This document shows, one piece after another, positions 1 through 14,000 of a DNA stretch of 64,000 nucleotides. The notes beneath the pieces are model-generated. The model was not told where the DNA came from and ran no database searches. It saw only the letters and a list, made by a program, of their open reading frames with translations. Each line of letters begins with the position of its first letter. The first letter of the stretch is position 1. Source of the DNA: Nemertoderma westbladi (lineage: Eukaryota > Xenacoelomorpha > Nemertodermatida > Nemertodermatidae); assembly GCA_032718475.1 (NCBI GenBank), contig JAUCBJ010008526.1:36797-100796 (forward strand), written 5' to 3'. A program made the translations under genes and the position numbers.

Positions 1-2256
1 AACGGGAGAGAAGGTTAGTTAATCTAACGGTTGAACCGGGAGAGAAGGTTAGTTAATCTAATGGTTGAACTGGGAGAGAAGGATAGTTAATCTAACGGTT
101 GAACTGGGGGAGAAGGTTAGTTAATCTAACGGTTGAACTGGGAGATAAGGTTAGTTAATCTAACGGTTGAACGGGAGAGAAGGTTAGTTAATCTAACGGT
201 TGAACCGGGAGAGAAGGTTAGTTAATCTAATGGTTGAACTGGGAGAGAAGGATAGTTAATCTAACGGTTGAACTGGGGGAGAAGGTTAGTTAATCTAACG
301 GTTGAACTGGGAGATAAGGTTAGTTAATCTAACGGTTGAACGGGAGAGAAGGTTAGTTAATCTAACGGTTAAACCGGGAGAGAAGGTTAGTTAATCTAAT
401 GGTTGAACCGGGAGAGAAGGTTAGTTAATCTAATGGTTGAACTGGGAGAGAAGGATAGTTAATCTAACGGTTGAACTGGGGGAGAAGGTTAGTTAATCTA
501 ACGGTTGAACCGAGAGAGAAGGTTAGTTAATCTAACGGTTGAACGGGAGAGAAGGTTAGTTAATCTAACGGTTGAACCGGGAGAGAAGGTTAGTTAATCT
601 AACGGTTGAACCGGGAGAGAAGGTTAGTTAATCTAATGGTTGAACTGGGAGAGAAGGATAGTTAATCTAACGGTTGAACTGGGGGAGAAGGTTAGTTAAT
701 CTAACGGTTGAACCGAGAGAGAAGGTTAGTTAATCTAACGGTTGAACGGGAGAGAAGGTTAGTTAATCTAACGGTTGAACCGGGAGAGAAGGTTAGTTAA
801 TCTAACGGTTGAACCGGGAGAGAAGGTTAGTTAATCTAATGGTTGAACTGGGAGAGAAGGATAGTTAATCTAACGGTTGAACTGGGGGAGAAGGTTAGTT
901 AATCTAACGGTTGAACCGAGAGAGAAGGTTAGTTAATCTAACGGTTGAACGGGAGAGAAGGTTAGTTAATCTAACGGTTGAACCGGGAGAGAAGGTTAGT
1001 TAATTTAACGGTTGAACTGGGAGAGAAGGTTAGTTAATCTAATGGTTGAACTGGGAGAGAAGGTTAGTTAATCTAACGGTTGAACCGAGAGAGAAGGTTA
1101 GTTAATCTAACGGTTGAACGGGAGAGAAGGTTAGTTAATCTAACGGTTGAACCGGGAGAGAAGGTTAGTTAATCTAACGGTTGAACTGGGAGAGAAGGTT
1201 AGTTAATCTAACGGTTGAACCGAGAGAGAAGGTTAGTTAATCTAACGGTTGAACGGGAGAGAAGGTTAGTTAATCTAACGGTTGAACCGGGAGAGAAGGT
1301 TAGTTAATCTAACGGTTGAACTGGGAGAGAAGGTTAGTTAATCTAACGGTTGAACCGAGAGAGAAGGTTAGTTAATCTAACGGTTGAACGGGAGAGAAGG
1401 TTAGTTAATCTAACGGTTGAACCGGGAGAGAAGGTTAGTTAATCTAATGGTTGAACTGGGAGATAAGGTTAGTTAATCTAACGGTTGAACTGGGAGAGAA
1501 GGTTAGTTAATCTAATGGTTGAACTGGGGGAGAAGGTTAGTTAATCTAACGGTTGAACCGAGAGAGAAGGTTAGTTAATCTAACGGTTGAACGGGAGAGA
1601 AGGTTAGTTAATCTAACGGTTGAACCGGGAGAGAAGGTTAGTTAATCTAACGGTTGAACTGGGAGAGAAGGTTAGTTAATCTAACGGTTGAACCGAGAGA
1701 GAAGGTTAGTTAATCTAACGGTTGAACGGGAGAGAAGGTTAGTTAATCTAACGGTTGAACCGGGAGAGAAGGTTAGTTAATCTAATGGTTGAACTGGGAG
1801 AGAAGGATAGTTAATCTTATGGTTGAACTGGGAGAGAAGGTTAGTTAATCTAACGGTTGAACTGGGGGAGAAGGTTAGTTAATCTAACGGTTGAACTGGG
1901 AGAGAAGGTTAGTTAATCTAACGGTTGAACTGGGAGAGAAGGATAGTTAATCTAACGGTTGAACCGGGAGAGAAGGTTAGTTAATCTAACGGTTGAACCG
2001 GGAGAGAAGGTTAGTTAATCTAACGGTTGAACGGGAGAGAAGGTTAGTTAATCTAACGGTTGAACTGGGAGAGAAGGATAGTTAATCTAACGGTTGAACT
2101 GGAGGAGAAGGTTAGTTAATCTAACGGTTGAACTGGGAGAGAAGGATAGTTAATCTAACGGTTGAACCGGGAGAGAAGGTTAGTTAATCTAATGGTTGAA
2201 CTGAGAGAGAAGGTTAGTTAATCTAACGGTTGAACCGGGAGAGAAGGTTAGTTAAT
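1..2256. repeat. 34-bp minisatellite array in an intron of the ABCC gene
   Basis: About 66 head-to-tail copies of a 34-bp unit whose core is GGTTAGTTAATCTAACGGTT, followed by a variable spacer. Spacer variants include accgggag, actgggag, actggggg, accgagag and a 33-bp form (acgggag) that lost one C. At the left edge variants recur as a five-unit block of 169 bp (33-bp form at about 2, 171 and 340), so the array has higher-order structure. The core GTTAGTTAATCTAAC is close to an inverted repeat. The array continues beyond the left edge. The ABCC exon downstream places it inside an intron. No coding potential. Confidence 0.95.
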
Positions 2257-2617
2257 CCCCTTCTACCCCTTCCCTGCCTATTCGATTATTTCCACTCTAT
2301 ATTTTCCCATACACCTACGTACCTTTCCCCCCATCTACCCCTCTACTTTACCCACTGTCGTTCCCCTCTATCTTCCACCCCATACACCCCCCCCCCCCCC
2401 CCCCCCTCTATAATTCCAGATCTACCCCATACATCCCCCTCTGCCGCCACCCCCCCCCCCCCCCCCATCATGTCTCACGTTCCCCTTTTATTTTTGCACA
2501 CCACACCAACTTTCCATTCTTTATTTCCCCCATCCCTTCTATATTACCACCCCCCCCCCCCCTTCCTTCTATATTTCCCCGATCCCATCTATATCCCCCC
2601 CCCCCCCACCCCCATAG
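2257..2617 (+). other. Long C/T-rich tract with poly(C) runs ending at a 3' splice site
   Basis: About 360 bases are almost pure pyrimidine, with uninterrupted C runs at 2387-2406 (20), 2450-2466 (17), 2550-2562 (13) and 2595-2607 (13). The tract ends in CATAG at 2613-2617, exactly where the ABCC exon opens. It therefore doubles as an exceptionally long polypyrimidine tract. The other strand has G runs that could fold into quadruplexes. Run lengths may be unreliable if the assembly is from error-prone reads. Confidence 0.8.
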
Positions 2618-4164
<1,547 letters not shown>

Positions 4165-4391
4165 TAAATATTGAACTTGAACTCAATTCTTGATTTATTT
4201 ATTTGGTCTTTATTTCGTAAGTCTTGAGTTTAACTATAGTTCACTGCACCTACTGAATTTCGAATAATAATAATATTATTTAGCGCGATAATATTAGTAA
4301 TTTTTATCAGTTGTGGTTACTTACACCCCTCTGGGTCAGTGTCTGCCATAGCCCACCATTACAGTCTACTACTACTAGGTCGAGCGAACTC

Positions 4392-7148
4392 GGACTCGCC
4401 CTCGCGTCAGCAGATGATAGTGGTAATGGTGGAATTGGTCTATTGATGAATCCAACTGCACATGCAGCATTGGACAAAATAGACCAAACTTCTAACCGCA
4501 TCATCTGTTGCCACTTCTCATGTTCTGGAAGACTGGCTAAGAAGTTTCCTAAGGTGGTTCTGATTGTGTGCTACTCTCCAACTAGTGTTGCCCCTGTAGA
4601 GGAGGTGGACAATTTCTACCACAATCCACAAGCAGCTACTCTAAGCAGAGACTTTAATGCAATTCCGCATCAATGACCTACATTACCCTGGGTCTATAGC
4701 GATAGTGTTAACCGAAATTCCGTACATCTTCAGAATATTATATCTGGAAATGGATTGTTTTCGGTTGGAACCCAGTTCAAGAAGCGAACTGGAAAGCTAT
4801 GGACTCATAGTGGAGCCAGTGGTCACAAGTCCCAGATAGACAATATTCTGTTTCGTAGGAAATACAGGAGCTCTATACAAGACTAATGCATTTACACTTC
4901 GACCCTTCTCCAGTGATCATCGCCTTATTGTGGCCAAGGTAAGACTTAGTCTGCGTGCTAGCAGAACGAAATCTGCCTTGCCGCGGCATGACTGGTCCTC
5001 TCTGTTGCAACAGCCAAGCAACTGAGCAACAAGTATGATGTTCTTGCCTCTGATGCGGCAGATCACTGTGAGGGCTATACTGCCTTCGCAGAAGCAGTTA
5101 AGTTAGCAGCTGCAGAAACAGTTCCTGTATACCCTCGAAACAGGAAAAGTGCCCCCTGGACTGACAACAAAATGCAGAAGTGCCGAAATGACCTATATAA
5201 GGCGCAGAAAGAGTCCCGACTCAAACAGACTACAGCGGCCAAGAATGCAGTTAAGGCTGCAGCTAGGCCCCTGAACAGACAGTACTCTGTTAATCTACAG
5301 GAGCTAATAAACCAACAGGTTGATGCCATCAATGATGCTGACGACAGCAGGCAATCATCCCAGGCATGGAAATCGAACAACTTGCTTACTGGGCTGAAAA
5401 GCCAACCAACCACCAAGGTTAAGGCTGAATCACCAGACGATCGCCTCAATGGTTGGAAGGCCCACTTTGAAAAGCTCCTCAATAATGACAGGGTATTGCC
5501 TGATAACGTTATAGAAGTAAAAGTGTCTGAGTCTGTACTCCCAGATATTCCCATTGACGATATCTCATTTACAGAAGTGAGGGCTGCTGCAAAGAGCATT
5601 AAGACGAATCGTGCCAGTGGATTAGATGGTGTTCCCCCTGAGGTCTTTAAAATACCTGAGTGTTTAAAGCTCATCTATCCCATCATAGTAGACATGTACC
5701 GAACAACAAGAGTCCCACAAGAAATGAAAACAAATAAGTTGGTGCCAGTTCCCAAGAAGGGCAACCTAACACTCTATGGTTCTTTTCGGGGAATCTCATT
5801 GATCTCGATTGCTGCAAAGCTATACAATAGAATTCTATTAAATCGCATCAGGGATCCCATTGAGAGACTACTCCGTGGAAATCAGAATGGGTTCCGTAAA
5901 GGTCGTGGGACCATGGAGCCCATTTTGGCACTTAGAAGGATAATTGAAGAGTTATCAAAAAAGAAAGTCAGGCATCTGGCTGTTATCTTTGTTGACTTCT
6001 TCCAGGCCTTTGATTCAGTCTCTCGCTCACGTATGTTCAGCATACTTTCATTATATGGGATTCCTGATGAAATTATTGCAGCAATCAGATCAGTATACGA
6101 TGGTTCGACAACATTTGTGTCTACTGTTGACGGTGACACAGAACCATTTGAAGTGTTATGGGGCGTCCTCCAGGGAGACACACTTGCACCATTCTTGTTC
6201 ATAATTGTTGTTGACTATGTTCTACGCATGTCCTTAGATCATCATAATGATGATGGGGTGATGATAACTCCACCTACTGGCTCCAGAAGTCGAGGAAATC
6301 CTGCTAAGTACCTAACTGATCTAGACTTTGCTGATGACTTAGGAGTACTCTCAGAATCACTAGAGGGAGCCCAACGGCTCCTCAGCTCATTAGAACATGC
6401 TGCTTCTAGTGTTGGTCTTTTTATTAACTCCAGAAAGACCAAAATTTTGACAGTTAACTTTGAAAGTCCTCAGCAAGTCTCTGATCGGATGAGCATAAGC
6501 TCAAAGGATGGTATGCTTGAGCATGTGGACGACTTCTGTTACCTGGGATCATGGATCCGGAAGTCAGGTGAGGACCTTCGAATACGTAAGGGAAAGGCAT
6601 GGGCAGCCTTGAATAGGCTTTCCAGGATTTGGAAGTCACCGAGAATTAATCGGAAACTTAAGGTCCGATTATTTAGAGCAGCAGTAGTTCCAGTACTCCT
6701 CTATGGGAGTCCATGCTGGGCTCTAACTGCTGAGGACACTAGATCTCTGGATGGTACATTCACAAGAATGCTACGCCGGGTTCATTTTGTCAAGAATAAT
6801 GCACACATCTCCAACCAGACACTATATAACATTGGAGGAGTCTCATTGCTTCCCCCAAGCTTGACACTAGAACAAAATCACCTCCGCTTTGCAGGACATT
6901 GATTTCGCCGTGAGGACCAGCCAGTGCATAATCTTGTACTTTGGCACCCCCCATGGAGTGAATTAGCATGGTGGACAGCTCATGACTTTCTTGAGACGCA
7001 TCGTAAAGGACACTGGCCTTGAAGATGCGGATGATCTAGCAAATGTCATGGGTGATAAGGAGTTGTGGCGGCGCAATTTTGTCGACAAGCCGGCACAGCA
7101 TTCTTAAAAATGCAGCTGCAATGCAGCATGCCGATCCTAGTAGTAGTA
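4392..7148 (+). mobile_element. 5'-truncated APE-type non-LTR retrotransposon, copy A
   Basis: The body is flanked by a 13-bp direct repeat gtcgagcgaactc at 4379-4391 and 7149-7161, a typical non-LTR target-site duplication. It begins inside the endonuclease region (the longer copy at 50.4-53.7 kb extends further 5') and ends in a short TAG repeat (ctagtagtagtag). It contains remnants of the endonuclease (about 4400-5030), the reverse transcriptase (5172-6902) and a C-terminal tail (6903-7107). Frameshifts and stops break it throughout. It is sense-oriented in the ABCC intron. The clade was not assigned. Confidence 0.85.
5172..6902 (+). pseudogene. Reverse transcriptase ORF of non-LTR copy A
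   Basis: A 576-codon open stretch holding a nearly complete non-LTR reverse transcriptase. Visible motifs in order: fingers region with NRASGLDGVPPEVFK (about residue 147); GISLISIAAKLYNRILLNRI; palm motif A FVDFFQAFDS (about residue 274); LQGDTLAPFLFI; catalytic FADD in LDFADDLGVLSES (about residue 387); and the thumb-like tail YLGSWIRKSGEDLRIR. The product would reverse-transcribe the element's RNA at the nicked target. It is inactivated: the frame ends at TGA (6901-6903), where the sibling copy at 50.6 kb has TGC (Cys). Homologous sequence continues past the stop. The upstream endonuclease is also broken. Confidence 0.85.
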
Positions 7149-7161
7149 GTCGAGCGAACTC

Positions 7162-9867
7162 AAAAATGGATGCTACTACTAGGTCGAGCCAACTCTGACA
7201 GTGGAAATGAGATGCTTCCAGGCTTCCTGATTCTCCATAGTTGTCGCAATTTCGTTTCTTTCAAGTTCAGTATTCCTTTCAAGCTGGTCTATATATGTTA
7301 TAGCCGTCGTCCACGGGTACGCCGGTTGATGTCCACGACATCAGCTCAAAATTCGACCTTGAGGAAGCAAACAGCTAATTTCTTCGATTTCTGCTCCGAG
7401 CAGGATTTGAACTCGGGATGTATGCCTTGCAGTATATTAATATAACCCTCTTGACTATTACTGCATCAGAATAAATGTTGTAATTATGTCAAGTTAGTTA
7501 TCCGTGCGACAGAACGTTAATTGTAATCCTCTGTATTTTTATTCTATTGTCCTTTCATTAAAATTGAATGGTATTTGCAATATTTATGTCTTATGTCAGG
7601 GGCGAGCCACAATGTGAAAGAAGCCATAGCATATGGGTGCCATTAACGAGTTGTCTGTTGTCGTTGTCGTCTATTCTTTGATCGTAATAACTCGGTTATT
7701 CCTTGATGAAATTAAACGAAACTTGGTACGTATGTAGTTCGTCAAAAGTTTAGAAAGAATCTGAAGTATGGTAAATTGTTATGTTTTTCTTCTATCACCA
7801 TATGCAATCTTCCAAAATGTATTCCTCTTCTGCTATCTCCGATTCATATCCACATTCTTCGTCTCCTTCCTCTTCCATGACCACATTCTGCGCCTCATCC
7901 ATCATCTTTAAAAAATTATTCATTCAACTTCGAGTTTCCTTCTTCCTCATCCTCCAAAAAAGGATTATTACGCGCAAAAAATAATCATTAAGGGGGCTAC
8001 ACCATTTTTGGACAACTCTTCGATTTATCACTCTCAGCACAGCGTTCAAAATTGTTTGGTTTTGGCTATAATTTGGAATATTGGTGCCTAAGATACTATT
8101 CTACATGATAGGTTAGAAAATTTTATTTTTTCGCTATTTAATATTAGTTAATACTAGTTAACAATAAAAACACTTGGTTGCGCTTAAAACCCTAAGGCTT
8201 TTACAGTTTTGAATCTAATCACATGAAAGTTTTTTTATATGATAGATCAAAGATGGGGCACCATAACTATCAGGCGAAATTTTGTTAAAATAATTCTGCA
8301 CCACTAGGTGGCGCTGCAAATTTATGCTAATATTTAAGGTTTGTTATAATCTTATAAATAGTATTAAATTTTATTAACAAAAAATTTAGAAAAGTTGTCT
8401 GATACTTTTATGCAGGGTGGCTATCTAGACACCCACTGGAAGTTTCAGACTAATTGCTTAAAAATTGTAGAAGTAGGTTTTGAAGTTGACAATTTCATAA
8501 AAAAAATATTTGGAGATAATCGACCTTGCATTATACATACATAGTAATAGTAATTTCAATAGGATTCCCTAAATGGAAATTGTTATAACTTGAAAAATAA
8601 AAGAGCTATTAAATAGCGGTTTTCAGATTTGGAAACACCATTCAATCGTGTATAATTATTGCGCGCAAAAAATAATTATTACACGCGAATTCGATACATG
8701 TTAATTAAGTGGACATAATTCCAACTTAAATCAGTTTCAATAATTAATGGCCTGTTGTTTCGTATCTATACTTATTGGGGGTTTCGTATAATATACTTTA
8801 GCGCCACCTACCATCAAGTTATGTTACTTTAAATAACAATTGTATATAAGAAGGTTTCGTTTTACTACAATGTCATATTTAAAAAAATTAAATTAATTAA
8901 ATTTTAAAATATGAATTATTTGTATATAAATTTAATGTGTCACTCGAAAATAAATTTTCTTAATAAGTAGCCAAAAAATAAATTTTTGTTCAAAAATAGC
9001 AAAAAACCTGTAAATAAAAATATATGAGATCATATCAGATACAATTGGCTTAATTTTATTAGGAAATGTCTACTAAAACAGGTCAATCAGGTCATATTCC
9101 TGATGAAGGAGGATCATTTCTAGTTCAGTAACCCACTCATGATTGTGCTGTAACTTGCCTGTAACCGAGCTGTAACTCATTTGTTACCGAGCTGTGTAAC
9201 TCACCTGTAAACGAGTTAAAGTTGTTATGTCCCTAAGGGGGGGCGTTCATAAAGTATGTCACGCAAATTTTTCCGATTTTTGACACCCCCTCCCCCCTCT
9301 GTCACAAAGTGTCACACAAGCTCGACCCCCCCCCCCCCCCCCCCTATCACACTAGACAATTTGTAATACAAATGTGTTTAATACAATATGTTTATTACTT
9401 TCGACCTACTGCAGTCCCTCATCCCATATGACTTCAGTTAGATTAGATTATAACTAAATACTTCGAAGGTTCTAATCTATGAGTTATGTAAAATGCTGAA
9501 CTTCTACTACTATTGTTCTGAAAGAGTAGGTCAATTAAAAGTCAGTTATAAAAGGTGTGAAAGAGTAGGTCAATTAAAAGTCAGTTATAAAAGGTGTGAA
9601 AGAGTAGGTCAATTAAATGTAATTAAAATGCTTGACAAAATCGTTGTAACAAAAATATTGTAAAAGGTGTGAAAAATCGATATATAAACAATAACAATGT
9701 CGGCCATAGTGTGTGGATGTGGTAAATCAGTCGAGGTCAATAACCGGAAATGGAATGTGAGGTCCTACGTCATCGTAATGCTGCGTTCCTATTGGTTAAA
9801 CGCTTATTTTTCTTGATTGACTGTAATGGTGGGCAATAAGAGAGTTGTTCGGTTATTGATTGTATTG
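7162..9867 (+). other. Remainder of the intronic transposon, no gene
   Basis: AT-rich non-coding sequence between the non-LTR copy and the right inverted repeat. A further ctactactaggtcgagccaactc-like copy of the insertion target lies at about 7172-7196. Similar blocks around ACGCGCAAAAAATAAT recur at 7970-7985 and 8660-8690. At 9238-9344 a G run, the phrase TTCATAAAGTATGTCACG and a 19-C run (9326-9344) look like the degenerate end of another mobile element. No coding frame is supported. Confidence 0.5.
9520..9617. repeat. 39-bp tandem repeat, 2.5 copies
   Basis: Units start at 9520, 9559 and 9598 with gaaagagtaggtcaattaaa. The first two copies are identical over 39 bp and the third stops after 20 bp. 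Confidence 0.9.
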
Positions 9868-9970
9868 ATTGTAATGGTGGGCTATGGCAGACACTGACCC
9901 AAAGGAGTGTAAGTAACCACAACTTTTATCTTTATAAGAACCAATAATAATGATCCTTATTGACTTGCAG

Positions 9971-10121
9971 GATTATCGTGCTAGACTTCGGGGAGGTGGT
10001 GCAGATGGGAACCCCTTCTGAACTTCTCGCTGAGGATGGGGGCCACTTCTGGGGAATGGCTGAGGCTGCCGGATTAGTTTCATTGGCTGGTCCATCCGAG
10101 ACTCGAGGTCGGGTAGACTAG
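9971..10121 (+). CDS. ABCC/MRP1-like transporter, terminal coding exon
   Basis: Last coding exon. After TGCAG (9966-9970) the first G completes an Arg codon with the AG of the previous exon. The frame then reads IIVLDFGEVVQMGTPSELL, the conserved ABCC D-loop-distal strand 'R(V/I)IVLD.G.(I/V).E.G.P..LL'. It continues through an HFWGMAEAAGLV segment to TAG at 10119-10121. The ending matches the usual MRP C-terminus, so the three exons supply the last ~223 residues intact. The three exons' phases (2, 2, stop) agree. A possible poly(A) signal AATAAA lies at 10398-10403, inside a dispersed repeat, and is unproven. Confidence 0.92.
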
Positions 10122-11030
10122 GTCACTCACCTCTACGTAAACCTCTATGGATACAAGAAACTCAACCATCACAACAACTATTAGACATCTATTACCACCT
10201 GTTATATCTACTAAGATATTAAAGATTTACTTTTAAGGGAATTCTACTTTCTACTCATGTAAAAATATTGTGCCATTATTGAGACGGGGGTGGGGGGCTA
10301 TTGACGCATATCTCATGTCGACGAATTAACAATGTTAGTTATTGATTTATTAAAGGAAAGGAGCAGGTTACAGTGGCACATTAATCTAACCAAAACAATA
10401 AACGAAAGTTAAAACCGCAGTTTGGATCAACTGTTATCTTCGTCGGTTTACCCCTGGAGAAGGATGAAAATTAATTGCGTCGAAAGCCCCCCCCCCCCCT
10501 ACCTGAAAATTAAATACGTTCAACCAGCCAGACCGGTGACAATGACATTACCAATGTCAATGTATGACTTGAGTAATATAGTGCAAGCGGAATTTAAATT
10601 TATTTAAAAAAAATTATAAAAATTATTTAAAATTTATTTTAATTGTTGGAATCGATTTGACCAATTTAGTACTTATTTTGTTAAATTTTCATATTTTTAC
10701 TTTTGGCAAATAGATTTGTACTTATTATTTTTTGGAGACGTTCTTATTACCTCGGACTGGCTGACAGGTGTTTATTTTAGCTCACAGTTTTTATTTGTTT
10801 ATTAAGTTAATTATTATAACTCAATTAATATTACCGATACTGAATATCTCCTAGTTTATGATCTATCCCTTTATAGATAGACCATGCTATAGTAGACCTA
10901 CTATGAATTCTCCCAATGCAAAACTATGAATCGTCTAGATACATCCCACATGTACTTTTTACTATCCCATCTTAAAGTAGGTAATTAAAACTTTCAATGT
11001 TATTTGGTATTATTTGATTTGTATCATTGC
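10122..11030. other. 3' UTR / intergenic DNA downstream of ABCC
   Basis: AT-rich sequence with a dispersed repeat (10283-10407) and a C run near 10490. A 61-codon frame at 10422-10607 has no recognisable features. Nothing else is supported before the 19-bp array. Confidence 0.6.
10283..10407 (+). repeat. Dispersed repeat, copy 1
   Basis: Shares GGAAAGGAGCAGGTTACAGTGG, a following ACAATAAAC block, an upstream GACGGGGG run and a CGAATTAA block with 63846-63998. Order and orientation are the same, with diverged sequence between. It is probably the end of a mobile-element family. Confidence 0.6.
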
Positions 11031-14000
11031 GTGGTAGAATGATGTAGACGTGGTAGAATGATGGAGACGTGGTAGAATCATGGAGACGTGGTAGAATGAT
11101 GGAGACGTGGTAGAATCATGGAGACGTGGTAGAATGATGGAGACGTGGTAGAATGATGGAGACGTGGTAGAATGATGGAGACGTGGTAGAATGATGGAGA
11201 CGTGGTAGAATCATGGAGACGTGGTAGAATGATGGAGACGTGGTAGAATGATGGAGACGTGGTAGAATGATGTAGACGTGGTAGAATGATGTAGACGTGG
11301 TAGAATGATGGAGACGTGGTAGAATCATGGAGACGTGGTAGAATCATGGAGACGTGGTAGAATGATGGAGACGTGGTAGAATCATGGAGACGTGGTAGAA
11401 TGATGGAGACGTGGTAGAATGATGGAGACGTGGTAGAATGATGGAGACGTGGTAGAATGATGGAGACGTGGTAGAATCATGGAGACGTGGTAGAATGATG
11501 GAGACGTGGTAGAATCATGGAGACGTGGTAGAATGATGGAGACGTGGTAGAATGATGGAGACGTGGTAGAATGATGGAGACGTGGTAGAATCATGGAGAC
11601 GTGGTAGAATGATGGAGACGTGGTAGAATGATGGAGACGTGGTAGAATGATGTAGACGTGGTAGAATGATGTAGACGTGGTGGAATGATGGAGACGTGGT
11701 AGAATCATGGAGACGTGGTAGAATCATGGAGACGTGGTAGAATGATGGAGACGTGGTAGAATCATGGAGACGTGGTAGAATGATGGAGACGTGGTAGAAT
11801 GATGGAGACGTGGTAGAATGATGGAGACGTGGTAGAATGATGGAGACGTGGTAGAATCATGGAGACGTGGTAGAATGATGGAGACGTGGTAGAATGATGG
11901 AGACGTGGTAGAATCATGGAGACGTGGTAGAATCATGGAGACGTGGTAGAATGATGGAGACGTGGTAGAATGATGGAGACGTGGTAGAATGATGGAGACG
12001 TGGTAGAATGATGGAGACGTGGTAGAATGATGGAGACGTGGTAGAATCATGGAGACGTGGTAGAATGATGGAGACGTGGTAGAATGATGGAGACGTGGTA
12101 GAATGATGGAGACGTGGTAGAATGATGGAGACGTGGTAGAATCATGGAGACGTGGTAGAATGATGGAGACGTGGTAGAATGATGAAGACGTGGTAGAATG
12201 ATGGAGACGTGGTAGAATGATGGAGACGTGGTAGAATGATGGAGACGTGGTAGAATGATGGAGACGTGGTAGAATGATGGAGACGTGGTAGAATGATGGA
12301 GACGTGGTAGAATGATGGAGCGTGGTAGAATGATGTAGACGTGGTAGAATGATGGAGACGTGGTAGAATGATGGAGACGTGGTAGAATCATGGAAACGTG
12401 GTAGAATCATGGAGGCGTGGTAGAATGATGGAGACGTGGTAGAATGATGTAGACGTGGTAGAATGATGGAGACGTGGTAGAATGATGTAGACGTGGTAGA
12501 ATGATGGAGACGTGGTAGAATGATGGAGACGTGGTAGAATGATGTAGACGTGGTAGAATGATGGAGACGTGGTAGAATGATGGAGACGTGGTAGAATCAT
12601 GGAAACGTGGTAGAATCATGGAGGCGTGGTAGAATGATGGAGACGTGGTAGAATGATGGAGACGTGGTAGAATGATGGAGACGTGGTAGAATGATGGAGA
12701 CGTGGTAGAATCATGGAGACGTGGTAGAATCATGGAGACGTGGTAGAATCATGGAGGCGTGGTAGAATGATGTAGACGTGGTAGAATGATGGAGACGTGG
12801 TAGAATGATGTAGACGTGGTAGAATGATGGAGACGTGGTAGAATGATGGAGACGTGGTAGAATCATGGAGGCGTGGTAGAATGATGGAGACGTGGTAGAA
12901 TGATGAAGACGTGGTAGAATGATGGAGACGTGGTAGAATGATGAAGACGTGGTAGAATGATGTAGACGTGGTAGAATGATGGAGACGTGGTAGAATGATG
13001 GCGACGTGGTAGAATGATGGAGACGTGGTAGAATGATGGAGACGTGGTAGAATCATGGAGACGTGGTAGAATCATGGAGACGTGGTAGAATGATGGAGAC
13101 GTGGTAGAATGATGGAGACGTGGTAGAATGATGGAGACGTGGTAGAATGATGGAGACGTGGTAGAATGATGGAGACGTGGTAGAATCATGGAGACGTGGT
13201 AGAATGATGGAGACGTGGTAGAATGATGGAGACGTGGTAGAATGATGGAGACGTGGTAGAATGATGGAGACGTGGTAGAATCATGGAGACGTGGTAGAAT
13301 GATGGAGACGTGGTAGAATGATGGAGACGTGGTAGAATGATGGAGACGTGGTAGAATGATGGAGACGTGGTAGAATGATGGAGACGTGGTAGAATGATGG
13401 AGACGTGGTAGAATGATGGAGACGTGGTAGAATGATGGAGACGTGGTAGAATGATGGAGCGTGGTAGAATGATGTAGACGTGGTAGAATGATGGAGACGT
13501 GGTAGAATGATGGAGACGTGGTAGAATCATGGAAACGTGGTAGAATCATGGAGGCGTGGTAGAATGATGGAGACGTGGTAGAATGATGTAGACGTGGTAG
13601 AATGATGGAGACGTGGTAGAATGATGTAGACGTGGTAGAATGATGGAGACGTGGTAGAATGATGGAGACGTGGTAGAATGATGTAGACGTGGTAGAATGA
13701 TGGAGACGTGGTAGAATGATGGAGACGTGGTAGAATCATGGAAACGTGGTAGAATCATGGAGGCGTGGTAGAATGATGGAGACGTGGTAGAATGATGGAG
13801 ACGTGGTAGAATGATGGAGACGTGGTAGAATGATGGAGACGTGGTAGAATCATGGAGACGTGGTAGAATCATGGAGACGTGGTAGAATCATGGAGGCGTG
13901 GTAGAATGATGTAGACGTGGTAGAATGATGGAGACGTGGTAGAATGATGTAGACGTGGTAGAATGATGGAGACGTGGTAGAATGATGGAGACGTGGTAGA

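Larger units (their letters stand above)
4309..9924. mobile_element. Inverted-repeat DNA transposon in the ABCC intron, host of a non-LTR insertion
   Basis: About 57 bases at 4309-4365 recur inverted at 9868-9924: AGTTGTGGTTACTTACAC outermost, then GGGTCAGTGTCTGCCATAG and GCCCACCATTACA, with a few mismatches. Flanks carry TTTATC on both sides (4303-4308 and 9925-9930), extendable to TTTTATCA/TTTTATCT, so a 6-8 bp target duplication is plausible. No transposase frame is visible. A non-LTR copy (4392-7148) sits just inside the left arm. Without that insertion the element would be about 2.85 kb. An 8-bp duplication would point to a hAT-like superfamily; I cannot settle this. Confidence 0.6.

Noticed and set aside
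5075-5674. 199-codon minus ORF opposite the reverse transcriptase (also 51608-51922 plus)
   Set aside because: Antisense shadow of the RT coding frame in both non-LTR copies.
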